NCBI GenBank assembly: GCA_934662565.1
Contig: CAKUKI010000002.1
Coordinates: forward strand, 280,386 to 344,385
Source of the DNA: an uncultured Elusimicrobiales bacterium
GTDB lineage: Bacteria; Elusimicrobiota; Elusimicrobia; Elusimicrobiales; Elusimicrobiaceae
Direction of reading: 5' to 3'
Length of the DNA stretch: 64,000 nt
Shown here: piece by piece, positions 33,852 to 42,834 of the stretch
How positions within the stretch are numbered: the stretch's first letter is position 1
How the letters are laid out: every line of letters starts with the position of its first letter
Program-made: the position numbers and the translations under genes
Notes under the pieces: generated by a model
The model's input: the letters and a program-made list of their open reading frames with translations, nothing else
Databases searched by the model: none
Told to the model about the DNA's origin: nothing

Positions 33852-36047
33852 ATGAGAAAATACGCAATTTCCGCCGCCCTGCCGCTGGTGTTTACCGCGG
33901 TAGCTTGGGGCTCTATTTTTGATGCGGTCCCGCCGGCCGCCCACCAACCGCTTTCCGCTCCTGCGGACACTGCTGCCGCCGGAGAGGCCCCCGTGCGCGT
34001 CACAACGACGACCTCGCTCACGGCGGTAAAAATGCAATCTAAATTGAGTGACCCCGCTTTGTTTAAGAGCGTGCTGGATTACTCGTTCCCGCAGGAACTT
34101 TCCGGCGCGGCGGAAAAATGCCGCCAAGGGGAAACGGACGAATGTTATTTTTCTTACAAAGGTTTTGAGCAGGACCCCAACGCGGCCGTTGCATCTGCCG
34201 CCAACAGGGAACTGGCGGTTCTTTCCGTCCAGCGCGGGTTATTAAAACAAGCCTTAAAACACGCCCGCCAAGCGGCTAAATTACTGCCGGACGACCCGTA
34301 CCCCGTTTTGCAAAGCGGTTGGATTTTGTTGGAAATGGGCAAATATAAAAAAGCCCGCCAAGCCTTTGCGGATGTGATGTATCTGACGGCAGATTTTGAG
34401 TATGTTTCTTCCGCCAAGTTGGGCAGTGCCGTTAGTTTTTATTTAGCCAAAGATTACAAAAAAGCGGCCGAGGCCTTGCAGTATTTATACACGGCGGACC
34501 CGTACTCTATTTCTTTAACGGCCTATTTATTGGGCGCGTCTGCCGTGCATATTAAAGGCTCCGCTCGGCTGGCGCCGGTGTTTTTACAGCAGGCCTTGGA
34601 GCATGATTCCAACAATTACGCCGCTGTAAAATTATTGGCCTTGCTGGCGGAAAAAAATAAAAACACGTTGCAATCGTGGCAGTATTACGCCACGTTGCAC
34701 GCATTAGACCCGCAAAACGAGCGGTTGGCCCAAAAAACCGCCAAATATCAAAAAGAATTGGGTACAAAGGCGGAAGATTATTTGTATTATTTGCGCTTGG
34801 AAACCCCTATTGCCGCGCGGGTGGAATCGGTAGAGTCCCCCACGGTGCGCATGGCGTTGTACGGCTTGCGCGGGCAGACGGCTCCGGCGGTTTTACAGGC
34901 GGTTAAATTGGTGGCTTCCGGTCCGGCCCGCGTACAGGACGAGAAGCTCGGCACCGTAAAAAATGTGTCCGCTTTCCAACTGCGCCAGTTAGTGTATAAC
35001 CCGCAGACGAATGCGGTGGATATTATGGACGGCAAAGGGCAGGTGGAATTTTCGGCCAAGCGTCCGTTTACTTTTGTGCTGGAGCAAGACGACCGCACGT
35101 TGCTGGTGCGGGATGCACAGACGCAAGACCTGTTCGCCGCGGATTTGAGCGATAAAGAGCTGAAAGGCTCCTTGACCGTGATTCCGCAAGCGGGCGGTAT
35201 GACGTTGATTAACACCGTGCGCGCGGAAGATTTGCTGCCCGCTTTATTGGCGGCCCGCGCACAAGACGTGCGGGAAGAAGAAGCCTTGCGCGCTTTAGCG
35301 GTGGTGTTGCGTTCGGCCCTGCTAGCAGAGGTAGAAACCAACCCGCAAGCCGCGTACCACATTACGGATAACGGCGAGGTTTTCAAATTCAACGGGATTA
35401 ATTTGGTATTTCCTAAATTGTTGGAAGCTGCCCGCCAAAGTGCCGGAGTGCGTTTATTAAATGCCGCTTCCGGCGTGTATGCGGATTGCGGCCCGCTGGG
35501 GGCGGATACCATTACCAATACGCAAACCAAACCCGCGTATGTGTTTTCTCCGGCTAATGCGGCTAAATATATGCTGGCCAATCCGCCGGCGGATTTAGTT
35601 TCCAAGCCGCAGGATTCTACCCAATGGTCCGGCGTTAAATGGGCCTATTGGATAGATGCCAAAGATGTGGAAGAACGCTTGTCCCAAAAAACAAAATTTG
35701 GCCGTTTGCGCGCCATAGAACCGCTAAAACGCACTGCCAACGGGCGGGTTTTAACCTTGCGTTTTACAGGCAGTAAGGGCGAATATGTGGCCCAAACCCC
35801 GCAGGAAATTTCTTTCCTTTTGGGGGCGGGGTCTTTGCGGTCCAACTTTTTTGATGTGTCCCCTTTTTATAAAGGCAAAAATATCCGCGCGTTGCTTATC
35901 CGCGGGTATGATACCGGCCTAGGTGCCGGACTCTGCCTGCAAGGGGCGCAAGGGCTTGCCAAGCAAGGGCTCAATTATTTGGGCATTATTAAATATTACT
36001 TTCCCGAGGCACGCCTGTTAGATACCAAAACAGGAAAAATAAATTAA
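33852..36047 (+). CDS. Exported TPR protein with a degenerate SpoIID/LytB domain
   Basis: 731 residues from ATG 33852. Signal peptide, TPR-like repeats at about 70-310 (LKQALKHARQAAKLLPDDPYPVLQSG, GKYKKARQAFADV), then a SpoIID-like region whose end IRGYDTGLGAGLCLQGAQGLAKQGLNYLGIIKYYFP is diagnostic. SpoIID enzymes cleave denuded peptidoglycan glycan, but the segment that should hold the catalytic Glu reads LLPALLAARAQDVREEEAL, with no Glu at the usual position; it may bind rather than cut. TATAAT at 33840-33845 ends only 6 nt before the start codon, so the mRNA may be leaderless. Co-directional and 1 bp from the next gene. Confidence 0.82.
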   Translation: MRKYAISAALPLVFTAVAWGSIFDAVPPAAHQPLSAPADTAAAGEAPVRVTTTTSLTAVKMQSKLSDPALFKSVLDYSFPQELSGAAEKCRQGETDECYFSYKGFEQDPNAAVASAANRELAVLSVQRGLLKQALKHARQAAKLLPDDPYPVLQSGWILLEMGKYKKARQAFADVMYLTADFEYVSSAKLGSAVSFYLAKDYKKAAEALQYLYTADPYSISLTAYLLGASAVHIKGSARLAPVFLQQALEHDSNNYAAVKLLALLAEKNKNTLQSWQYYATLHALDPQNERLAQKTAKYQKELGTKAEDYLYYLRLETPIAARVESVESPTVRMALYGLRGQTAPAVLQAVKLVASGPARVQDEKLGTVKNVSAFQLRQLVYNPQTNAVDIMDGKGQVEFSAKRPFTFVLEQDDRTLLVRDAQTQDLFAADLSDKELKGSLTVIPQAGGMTLINTVRAEDLLPALLAARAQDVREEEALRALAVVLRSALLAEVETNPQAAYHITDNGEVFKFNGINLVFPKLLEAARQSAGVRLLNAASGVYADCGPLGADTITNTQTKPAYVFSPANAAKYMLANPPADLVSKPQDSTQWSGVKWAYWIDAKDVEERLSQKTKFGRLRAIEPLKRTANGRVLTLRFTGSKGEYVAQTPQEISFLLGAGSLRSNFFDVSPFYKGKNIRALLIRGYDTGLGAGLCLQGAQGLAKQGLNYLGIIKYYFPEARLLDTKTGKIN

Positions 36048-36048
36048 T

Positions 36049-37323
36049 ATGGAAAAGACAAAAATACTCTATTTTATTACGCGTTTGGATTTGGGCGGCG
36101 CCCAAGCCAGTGTGCTTACTACCTTAAAAGGGCTGAATAAACAGCAATTTGAGCCTTATTTAGCCGCCGGACAAGGCGGGCGTTTAGATGGAAAAATCAA
36201 AAACGAAGTCAAAAACCTGTTTTTTATTTCCGCGCTGCGCCATGACGTGTGCCTGAAATGGCTATTGCATGACGTGCTGGCTACCGTGCAAATGGGGTTA
36301 TTAATGCGCCGCGTAAAGCCGGATATTATCCACACCAACGCCCCTAAAGCGGGTATTTTGGGGCGTATTGCCGCGCGTATTTTTTGGCGCAAAGCCAAAG
36401 TGGTGCATACCTTCCACGGGTTGGGTTTTGCCAAAGAACAGGGCGAAAAGCGTTTTAAGGCGTTTGTCAGTGTAGAAAAATTCTGCGCCCGCCTGACGGA
36501 TGTGTTAGTGTTTGTGTCGCGCCGGAATGCGGCAGAGGCCAAAAAATTAGGGATTGGCAAAGGCGTACGCAGTGAGCTTATCCGCGCTGGAGTCAACTTC
36601 CGCCCCGTTTTGCCAATTCATTTTGACCCAGCCGCCAAACGCGCTTCCTTGCGTATTCCGCCCAAAGCTAAAGTGGTACTGGCTATTGCCAATTTCAAAC
36701 CGCTTAAAAACCCGCTCCATTTTGTGTTGGCGGCCCATAAAGTGCTAATGCAAATGAAAAACGTATATTTTATCTATACGGGTGACGGCGAATTAAAAGA
36801 AACGACCGAAAAATTGGTGCGCAGTTTGGGCATAGAAAAACAAGTGATTCTGACCGGTTGGCGCAGTGATGTGCTGGAACTTTTAGCCATTAGTGATGTA
36901 TATGTAAGCGTGTCTTTGCGCGAGGGTTTGCCCATGTCTTTACTGGAGGCTATGTCTATGCGCGTGCCCGCCGTATGCTACGACGTGGACGGCATTGGCG
37001 AAGTGATTACCAACAATAAAACAGGCTTTTTAGTGCGCCCCAGCGATATTAGCGGACTGGCGGAAAAAATAAAAGTACTCTTGCGCCATAAAGCGTTGCG
37101 GGAGCGTTTTGAAGCCGCTATTGATAAGCGGGACTTTTCGGAATTTGCCATTCCGGCTATGATTAAAAAGCAGGAACATTTGTACCGCAGTTTGGTGCCG
37201 CCTTCCAAGAAAATGGCGGGCCGCCGGCGCTTTTTCCGCTCCGGCAAAAAACATTTCAAACATTTCAAATCTGGAGAGAATCATGGATTACGCAATGAAC
37301 GAGCTGGAACAAGAGGTGCTTAA
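36049..37323 (+). CDS. GT4-family glycosyltransferase
   Basis: 424 residues. GT-B fold: N-terminal LYFITRLDLGGAQASVLTTLKGLN, middle VVHTFHGLGF, and the C-terminal nucleotide-sugar-binding EGLPMSLLEAMSMRVPAVCYDVDGIGEVI. The last about 14 residues are encoded in the overlap with the acyl-CoA dehydrogenase gene (41 bp) and form a basic tail (GRRRFFRSGKKHFKHFKS). Probably an envelope glycan enzyme; acceptor unknown. Confidence 0.9.
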   Translation: MEKTKILYFITRLDLGGAQASVLTTLKGLNKQQFEPYLAAGQGGRLDGKIKNEVKNLFFISALRHDVCLKWLLHDVLATVQMGLLMRRVKPDIIHTNAPKAGILGRIAARIFWRKAKVVHTFHGLGFAKEQGEKRFKAFVSVEKFCARLTDVLVFVSRRNAAEAKKLGIGKGVRSELIRAGVNFRPVLPIHFDPAAKRASLRIPPKAKVVLAIANFKPLKNPLHFVLAAHKVLMQMKNVYFIYTGDGELKETTEKLVRSLGIEKQVILTGWRSDVLELLAISDVYVSVSLREGLPMSLLEAMSMRVPAVCYDVDGIGEVITNNKTGFLVRPSDISGLAEKIKVLLRHKALRERFEAAIDKRDFSEFAIPAMIKKQEHLYRSLVPPSKKMAGRRRFFRSGKKHFKHFKSGENHGLRNERAGTRGA

Positions 37324-38512
37324 CGCCACCCGCGAACTGGCCCAAAAAAAATTAAAACCGCTCCGTGCGGAAATGGACGCCAAAGAAGAATTTAGCCATG
37401 AAATGCTGGAAGAATACCGCAAATCGGGTATGTTCGGCCTGTGGCTGCCGGAAAAATACGGCGGTCTGGGCGGGGGGATTACCTGCCTAGCCATGGCATT
37501 TGAAGAACTTTCCCGCGTGTGTGCGGGGTTGGCGCTTACGCCGGGGACTACGGCGCTGGGCGCTATCCCCATGTTTTTGGCCGCTACGGCCGAACAGCGC
37601 GAACGCTGGTGCTATGATTTGGCTACCGGCAAAAAGCTGTGGGCCTTTGCCTTAACGGAGCCGGAAGCCGGCTCGGACGCTACCGCCCTTAAAACCACCG
37701 CCACGAAAGACGGCGATTATTATGTGGTCAACGGCACCAAACATTTTATTTCTACCGGCAAAGAGGCCGATTTTTACACCGTAGCCGTCAATACCAATCC
37801 GTCCCGCGGGGCGCGCGGTATTTCCCTTTTAGTCATTGAAAAGGGCACCCCCGGCTTTACGTTTGGTAAAAAAGAGCAAAAAATGGGGATTCGCACCAAC
37901 CCGACGTACGAGCTGATTTTTGAAAATGTGCGCGTACCCAAAGCCAATTTGCTGGGCAGCGAGGGCCGCGGCCTTTTGTATTTGCAGGAAACGCTGGACT
38001 ATTCCCGCCCCGGTGTAGCCGCACAGGCCGTGGGTATTGCACAAGGTGCGTTGGACGAAACCATCCCGTATTTGCGCACCCGCAAGCAATTCGGCCAGCC
38101 GATTATTACCTTTCAGGCATTGGCGCACAAAGTGGCCGAGTTGGCCGCCAAGACGGAAGCCGGACGCGCGCTGGTGTATACCATTACGCACAAAATGGAT
38201 AGCGAGTTTTTGCCCGCGGTAGCCGCCGCATTGGAAAACGGTACTCCGGTGCATGACGAGCTTAAAAAGCTCAAAGGCGCCCGCTGGACCAAATACAGTG
38301 CCGAGGCCAAACTTTTCTGCGCCAATACGGCTATGGAAGTGGCGGACGAATGTGTCACGCTGTGCGGCGGGATTGCCTATACGCGCGAATTCCCGCTGGA
38401 AAAATATATGCGTGATGCTAAAATTACCCAAATTTACGAAGGTACGGTGCATATCCAAAAGAACGAAATTGCCACCGCGCTGATTAAAGAATACGCCTCC
38501 CAAGGCGAATAA
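37283..38512 (+). CDS. Acyl-CoA dehydrogenase (butyryl-CoA dehydrogenase-like)
   Basis: 409 residues. FAD enzyme with the family signatures FALTEPEAGSDATALKTTA and LCGGIAYTREFPLEKYMRDAKITQIYEGT; the catalytic Glu is in IYEGT. Directly followed by etfB and etfA with 13- and 15-bp gaps, the layout of the electron-bifurcating Bcd-EtfAB complex of anaerobes, which reduces crotonyl-CoA-type substrates while reducing ferredoxin. No thiolase, crotonase or hydroxyacyl-CoA genes are adjacent, so the true substrate is open. CTGGAG ribosome-binding site inside the preceding gene. Confidence 0.92.
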   Translation: MDYAMNELEQEVLNATRELAQKKLKPLRAEMDAKEEFSHEMLEEYRKSGMFGLWLPEKYGGLGGGITCLAMAFEELSRVCAGLALTPGTTALGAIPMFLAATAEQRERWCYDLATGKKLWAFALTEPEAGSDATALKTTATKDGDYYVVNGTKHFISTGKEADFYTVAVNTNPSRGARGISLLVIEKGTPGFTFGKKEQKMGIRTNPTYELIFENVRVPKANLLGSEGRGLLYLQETLDYSRPGVAAQAVGIAQGALDETIPYLRTRKQFGQPIITFQALAHKVAELAAKTEAGRALVYTITHKMDSEFLPAVAAALENGTPVHDELKKLKGARWTKYSAEAKLFCANTAMEVADECVTLCGGIAYTREFPLEKYMRDAKITQIYEGTVHIQKNEIATALIKEYASQGE

Positions 38513-38525
38513 GGAGATTTTTTGT

Positions 38526-39323
38526 ATGCATATTGTAGCCTGTGTAAAGCAGACCCCTAAATCCGACAATGTAAAAGTGGACCCGCAAACGGGTTGTTTA
38601 ATCCGCTCCGGCGCCGCCAGTGATATGAACCCCTTTGACGAATACGCGCTGGAAGAAGCCGTCACGTTAAAAGAGCAGGTGGGGGGGCAAGTATCCGTAA
38701 TTACCATGGGGCCGCCGCAAGCGGAGGCCGTGTTGCGTGATTCTATCGCCCGCGGGGCCGATAAAGCCTACCAACTGGGGGATATGGCGTTTGCCGGTTC
38801 CGATACTTGGTCCACCAGCTATGCGCTTGCTAAAGGGATTGAAAAAATCAATGCCGTGACTCCGGTGGATTTAGTTATCTGCGGTAAACAAACCAATGAT
38901 AGCGATACCGGCCATATCGGCCCGCAAATTTCCGCGTGGCTTAACTGGCCCAATGCGGCGTTTGTAAAAAAAGTATTGCACCTCAACGCCCACTCCGTGA
39001 CGGTGGAACGCCTGACGGAAGACGGTACGGACGTATTGGAAATTCCCTTTCCGTGCGTGTTAAGCGTGGTAAAAGAAATCAACAAACCCCGCGTAAAAAG
39101 CCCCAAAGGCCGTATTTTGGCTAAACGGGCGGAAATTACCAAATGGACCGCGGACGACGTGCAGGCCGACAAAACAAAACTGGGTATGAAAAACTGCCCC
39201 ACGCGGGTGGTAAAATCTTTCGTGCCCAAGCGGGATGTATGCGCCGTAGCGGTGCCCGGTGCCAACGGCAAGGAAAAAGCCGCCAATCTGGTGGCCTTGT
39301 TGAAAGAAAACAACTATATTTAA
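38526..39323 (+). CDS. etfB: Electron transfer flavoprotein beta subunit
   Basis: 265 residues. HIVACVKQTPKSDNVKVDP at the N-terminus, MNPFDEYALEEAVTLKEQ, and the CGKQTNDSDTGHIGPQISAWL flavin-region signature. The AAG GAG site lies 8-9 bp before ATG 38526. The beta subunit holds the second flavin or AMP in a complex with EtfA. Confidence 0.96.
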   Translation: MHIVACVKQTPKSDNVKVDPQTGCLIRSGAASDMNPFDEYALEEAVTLKEQVGGQVSVITMGPPQAEAVLRDSIARGADKAYQLGDMAFAGSDTWSTSYALAKGIEKINAVTPVDLVICGKQTNDSDTGHIGPQISAWLNWPNAAFVKKVLHLNAHSVTVERLTEDGTDVLEIPFPCVLSVVKEINKPRVKSPKGRILAKRAEITKWTADDVQADKTKLGMKNCPTRVVKSFVPKRDVCAVAVPGANGKEKAANLVALLKENNYI

Positions 39324-39338
39324 GCGGGGATTTTACAA

Positions 39339-40325
39339 ATGAACGATTGGAAAAATGTTTGGATTTTAGCGGAAGTAAACCACGGCAAATTAAGCGCCAC
39401 CGCGTTGGAATTGCTCCGCGCCGGACGCCAACTGGCCGACGCGTTGGGCGAAAAATTATGCGCAGTTATGCTGGGGTATCAGGTGGAAAAATTTATCCCG
39501 GAACTGTTTGAATACGGCGCCGATACCGTGTATGTGTGCGACGACGCCCACCTGCAAAATTATGTGGATGACGTGTACGCCAAAACTTTGGCCGCTATGG
39601 TGCGGGAATACAAACCCAACAAATTTTTGTTGCCCGCAACCAATATGGGGCGTTCGCTTTCGGCCAAAACGGCGGTGTTTGTGGGCACCGGGCTAACGGC
39701 GGATGCCACGGACGTAAAAATCAATGCGGAAGACGGCCAACTCCACGCCACCCGCCCCACTTTCGGCGGCAACTTAATGGCCACCATTACTTGCAAAAAT
39801 ACCCGCCCGGAGATGTGTTCCCTGCGCCCCATGGCGTATGAAAAAGCCTCGCGTGTATCCGGCCGCCGGGGCGAAGTGGTAAACTTCCCTTTTCAGGCGG
39901 ATAAATACACGTCTTTAGCCAAGTTTGTGGAGTTCATTAAAAATGACGGCGACGGTTTGGATTTATCGGAAGCGGAAGTGATTGTAGCCGGCGGGCGCGG
40001 GCTTGGAAAGGCGGAAGGATTTACCTTGCTTAAAAAATTGGCCCAGCGTTTGGGCGGTGCGGTGGCGGCCAGCCGTGCGCCGGTGGATAGCGGCTGGATT
40101 GATTACCGCTACCAGATTGGTTTGACGGGCCGCACGGTAAAACCCAAAGTATATATTGCGTGCGGGATTTCCGGCCAGATACAGCACATGGCGGGGATGA
40201 GCGGCGCGGATGTGATTGTGGCGATTAACAAGGACCCGCAAGCGCCGATTATGAAGGTGGCGAATTATGCGGTGGAGGGGGATCTATACGAGGTTATCCC
40301 CGCCATGTTAGAAGCCTTACATTAA
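39339..40325 (+). CDS. etfA: Electron transfer flavoprotein alpha subunit
   Basis: 328 residues. The C-terminal FAD-binding signature YIACGISGQIQHMAGMSGADVIVAINKDPQAPIM is complete, preceded by VIVAGGRGLGKAEGF and APVDSGWIDYRYQIGLTGRTVKP. No N-terminal ferredoxin-like extension of the kind seen in some bifurcating EtfA is present. Last gene of the Bcd-Etf operon; a 655-bp non-coding stretch follows. Confidence 0.96.
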   Translation: MNDWKNVWILAEVNHGKLSATALELLRAGRQLADALGEKLCAVMLGYQVEKFIPELFEYGADTVYVCDDAHLQNYVDDVYAKTLAAMVREYKPNKFLLPATNMGRSLSAKTAVFVGTGLTADATDVKINAEDGQLHATRPTFGGNLMATITCKNTRPEMCSLRPMAYEKASRVSGRRGEVVNFPFQADKYTSLAKFVEFIKNDGDGLDLSEAEVIVAGGRGLGKAEGFTLLKKLAQRLGGAVAASRAPVDSGWIDYRYQIGLTGRTVKPKVYIACGISGQIQHMAGMSGADVIVAINKDPQAPIMKVANYAVEGDLYEVIPAMLEALH

Positions 40326-40352
40326 TAACAACTGGTGGTAAGTTGGGATTTT

Positions 40353-40545
40353 AATGCGCGGGGAACAAAATAACATTTTGTTCCCCGTTCGCATTTAGTG
40401 GGCATACCATTTTCCAAATTTAAGCCCTTTTGTGCCGCCTTTAGGCTTATGTAGCTAGCGCTACACCGCGCCTAAACTAGCGGCGCAAAATCATCTTAAA
40501 TTTGAAAAATCATGCTGCGAACACTAACTCTTGTACTAGCACGAA
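40353..40545 (+). repeat. Structured repeat element, copy 1
   Basis: Two helices. Hairpin A: GGGGAACAAAAT/ATTTTGTTCCCC (40360-40386) around AAC, extended by AATGCG/CGCATT (40353-40358, 40390-40395). Domain B: 15 of 16 pairs between 40409-40424 and 40495-40510, then TTTTGTGCCG/CGGCGCAAAA, TTTAGGC/GCCTAAA and the TGTAGC-TAGC-GCTACA tip. Ends with a conserved tail (ACTCTTGTACTAGCACG). The closest known class is not recognised. A second copy lies 244 bp on. Strand is nominal. Confidence 0.75.
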
Positions 40546-40596
40546 CGACAACGCCAAGGAAGAACGGCGGACGGCATTTGGTAGGATTTAGAGATT

Positions 40597-40789
40597 AACG
40601 CACAGAAAGCAAAATAACATTTTGCTTTCTGTTTGCGTTTTATGGGCATACCATTTTCCAAATTTAAGCCCTTTTGCGCCCCCTTTGGGCTTGGAGCCCT
40701 TGCAGGCTACCGCGCCTAAACTTGCGGCGCAAAATCTTCTTAAATTTGAAAAATCATGCTACCAACACTTACTCTTGTACTAGCACGGA
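40597..40789 (+). repeat. Structured repeat element, copy 2
   Basis: Same architecture as copy 1 at 40353-40545. Hairpin A keeps the AAAAT-AAC-ATTTT tip but has the different, still paired stem CAGAAAGC/GCTTTCTG and outer AACGCA/TGCGTT. Domain B outer stem is 40653-40668 with 40739-40754, identical to copy 1; inner TTTGGGC/GCCTAAA is again paired. The tail is ACTCTTGTACTAGCACGG. The 655-bp gap 40326-40980 is otherwise without a supported gene. Confidence 0.75.
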
Positions 40790-40980
40790 CAACAACGGCA
40801 ACGACAAAAAATATAAAAATAAGTAAAAACTACTGAAAAATAAAAGGGCGCGGAAAAGTTTTTTAGGAAAAATTATCCTTAAAATATGGGGGCTTTGCCT
40901 GCCGTTATTTAATAGGGGTTGTTTGGGTTTCTTTTTTTTGATAAATTTTGTTATAAGCAAAACAAAAAAAGAGGTTTTAC

Positions 40981-41523
40981 ATGAAAAACGCAAATATAAG
41001 CCGTTTAGGCGGCTTCACGCTGATTGAATTATTAGTCGTGGTACTGATTATCGGCATTTTAGCTGCTGTGGCACTGCCTGAGTATGGTAAGGCGGTGGAA
41101 CGCTCCCGCATGACGGAAGCCATTACACTCATGGACAGCGTTGTTAAAGCCCAACGCCTCCAACTTATGCAAACCAACCGCTATGCGAGAGATTTTGAGG
41201 AGTTAGATGTTGCTCCCAAGGGAGCCACGGGGAGGGAATATTACACCAAAGGGGACCCGCGGACCGGTAGAGGTGGAAATGGGGTCCGGATACGCCTGTA
41301 TAGTGATGGAGTAGGTGCTGTGCGTGACTATGATGCAATGTCCAATCCATTGAAATATGCATATCAGTTGGAACGCTATTATCAGAGTGATAACGTCACT
41401 TGCGTAGGAAACAACCAAGCCGGGGAAGAATTATGTGCGGACTTTTGCGGGATTGATACTCCGATTTTAGTGTGTTGTAATAACGGCACCCGTGGGATGT
41501 GCCCACGCCCCGCTAACAACTAA
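40981..41523 (+). CDS. Orphan type IV prepilin-like protein
   Basis: 180 residues. A basic leader of about 11 residues ends in Gly, then the prepilin site G|FTLIELLVVVLIIGILAAVALPEY with Glu at +5. The helix continues into AVERSRMTEAITLMDSVVKAQRLQLMQTNRY, and the C-terminal domain carries six Cys (CVG, LCADFC, VCCN, MC) that may form a D-loop disulphide pattern. No assembly genes (pilB/C/M/N) are nearby, so it is an orphan. Its A+T-rich upstream region with an AGAGG ribosome-binding site differs from the surroundings. Confidence 0.93.
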   Translation: MKNANISRLGGFTLIELLVVVLIIGILAAVALPEYGKAVERSRMTEAITLMDSVVKAQRLQLMQTNRYARDFEELDVAPKGATGREYYTKGDPRTGRGGNGVRIRLYSDGVGAVRDYDAMSNPLKYAYQLERYYQSDNVTCVGNNQAGEELCADFCGIDTPILVCCNNGTRGMCPRPANN

Positions 41524-42096
41524 TCCATTCCTCAAATCCACTTCCCTTAAAACGGCATAACTAGGCTTAAAACAGCTTAAAACAACATAAAACAGCTTTA
41601 ACCCCTTAAAACGGCAAAAAAAGGCCCCTCGCGCGATGAAAAACGCGAGGGGTTATCTAGCCAGGCATTCCATGGTTTTCTCTTTCCTAAAGGCCAAATT
41701 GTGCCCATATTCGCCAGTTGAAAGGATTTAAGCCAACGGTCGCAGCCCCCTGTTTGATGCCCCGTCCCATCTCTCCGGGGTTCTCCAGCCTTCCTCAAAA
41801 GGCCAGTCCAGAGCTTGTGCAACGGATAACCGGCACCAACGCAAGACCACCACGCCGCCGAAACTTAAAAGAACTCTCTTTTTCTATGTTGAAATCCCCT
41901 CCGCGCGCACCGCAAAACCGGTTTCACGCGGAACAAACTTCAAATAGTTGCCGCGGCTCCCGCCATACATCATACGGCATAGCTGAAAACCGCCTGCTTT
42001 TTCTGTCAAACACTACGCACTGCCATTAGGTTATACTAAGAGTATAATGGAAGAATGGCTAAAATCAAGGGGTAAATCCTATTTATTTTACTTTTT
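41524..42096. other. 573-bp non-coding stretch between prepilin and repressor
   Basis: 41545-41614 has about five imperfect copies of TTAAAAC(A/G)GC spaced irregularly. 41616-41652 is a terminator-like hairpin for minus-strand transcription. 41653-42030 has open frames on both strands with Arg/Pro/Ser-biased composition, no ribosome-binding site and no recognisable family; I do not call a gene there. 42033-42050 has TTATACT-AAG-AGTATAA. An RNA gene read on the minus strand toward the terminator is possible, but I could not match it to RNase P, tmRNA, SRP or 6S RNA. Confidence 0.4.
41616..41652 (-). terminator. Intrinsic terminator reading leftwards
   Basis: CCCCTCGCG (41625-41633) and CGCGAGGGG (41644-41652) with a 10-nt loop, followed on the minus strand by CCTTTTTTT. 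It could end a transcript from the repressor gene or from an unassigned RNA to its right. Confidence 0.8.
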
Positions 42097-42753
42097 TTAA
42101 TATTCCCCGAGCAGAACCTTAAACACAATAACCCCTTTTGCCTGCTCTAATGGGTCTGCGGGGCGTTTTTGGCCCTCTATATCCAGCCAAATTTGTCCGT
42201 CTTGCCGGAACACCCGCGCCGCCAATAACCCAAGCGGAGTGCGGATTAACTGCTCCTGTTCCGGGGCCCATTCGGTGGTTGGTTTTACGGCGGCTATCAG
42301 GCGGGGGGAAAGTTGGAGCATAAATTGCGCCCCCCGCGTGCGCAAACGCGGCAACGTCCACCATTCCAGTACATCACTGTCCTCAAAAATCGGTGCGCCG
42401 TCCGGCGGCAGTTGCCCTAGTAGCGGCAGGGCCGCGCTGTTGCTTTGCGCGCTGAGTACAGGGCGGGCGGTGTAGGGCGTTTCACTTTCGCGCAAACAGT
42501 GGCGGGGCGTGTTTTCCGCCGCCAGCGGGTAGGCCACGCGGGAAGAATCTTCAAACAAGCGGGTGACCCCGTATAAATCCAGCCCGAACAGCGCCGCCAT
42601 TTGTTGGGCATACCCTTTGGACGGGTGGCGTTTGCCGGTGGTCCAGAGGGCAACGGTGGCGGTGGAAACTTTTAATATTTTAGCTAACTTTGCTTGCGCG
42701 CCGCGCAGTACGCCGCCGTTCCATTTTTCTAATTGTTTTTCAAATTTATTCAT
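42097..42753 (-). CDS. CI-like phage repressor with N-terminal HTH, protease residues not visible
   Basis: 218 residues. N-terminal XRE-type helix-turn-helix (LRGAQAKLAKILKVSTATVALWTTGKRHPSKGYAQQMAALFGLD). The C-terminal part has LPLLGQLPPDGAPIFEDSDVLEWWTLP, as in CI/LexA-type repressors just before the S24 protease domain, but no Ser-Met catalytic dyad or matching Lys is evident, so self-cleavage is doubtful. An AGGAGG ribosome-binding site precedes the start. Its own promoter (42789-42817) overlaps a rightward one, typical of a two-state genetic switch. It is the only regulator near the virion genes. Confidence 0.82.
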   Translation of the reverse strand: MNKFEKQLEKWNGGVLRGAQAKLAKILKVSTATVALWTTGKRHPSKGYAQQMAALFGLDLYGVTRLFEDSSRVAYPLAAENTPRHCLRESETPYTARPVLSAQSNSAALPLLGQLPPDGAPIFEDSDVLEWWTLPRLRTRGAQFMLQLSPRLIAAVKPTTEWAPEQEQLIRTPLGLLAARVFRQDGQIWLDIEGQKRPADPLEQAKGVIVFKVLLGEY

Positions 42754-42788
42754 GGGAACCTCCTAAAAACACACGGCAAAAATGCCCT

Positions 42789-42817
42789 TGTATAAAACCC
42801 TTGACAAATACTAACAA
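42789..42817 (-). promoter_or_regulatory. Leftward promoter of the repressor gene
   Basis: -35 TTGTTA (plus 42812-42817), 17-bp spacer, -10 TATACA (plus 42789-42794). It overlaps the rightward promoter at 42801-42830, so the two must compete for polymerase. Confidence 0.65.
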
Positions 42818-42830
42818 AATTTACTACACT
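42801..42830 (+). promoter_or_regulatory. Rightward promoter opposite the repressor
   Basis: -35 TTGACA (42801-42806), 18-bp spacer, -10 TACACT (42825-42830). The predicted start at about 42837 lies inside a perfect palindrome. No protein gene begins downstream on this strand before the convergent carrier gene. Confidence 0.7.
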
Positions 42831-42834
42831 AGCA

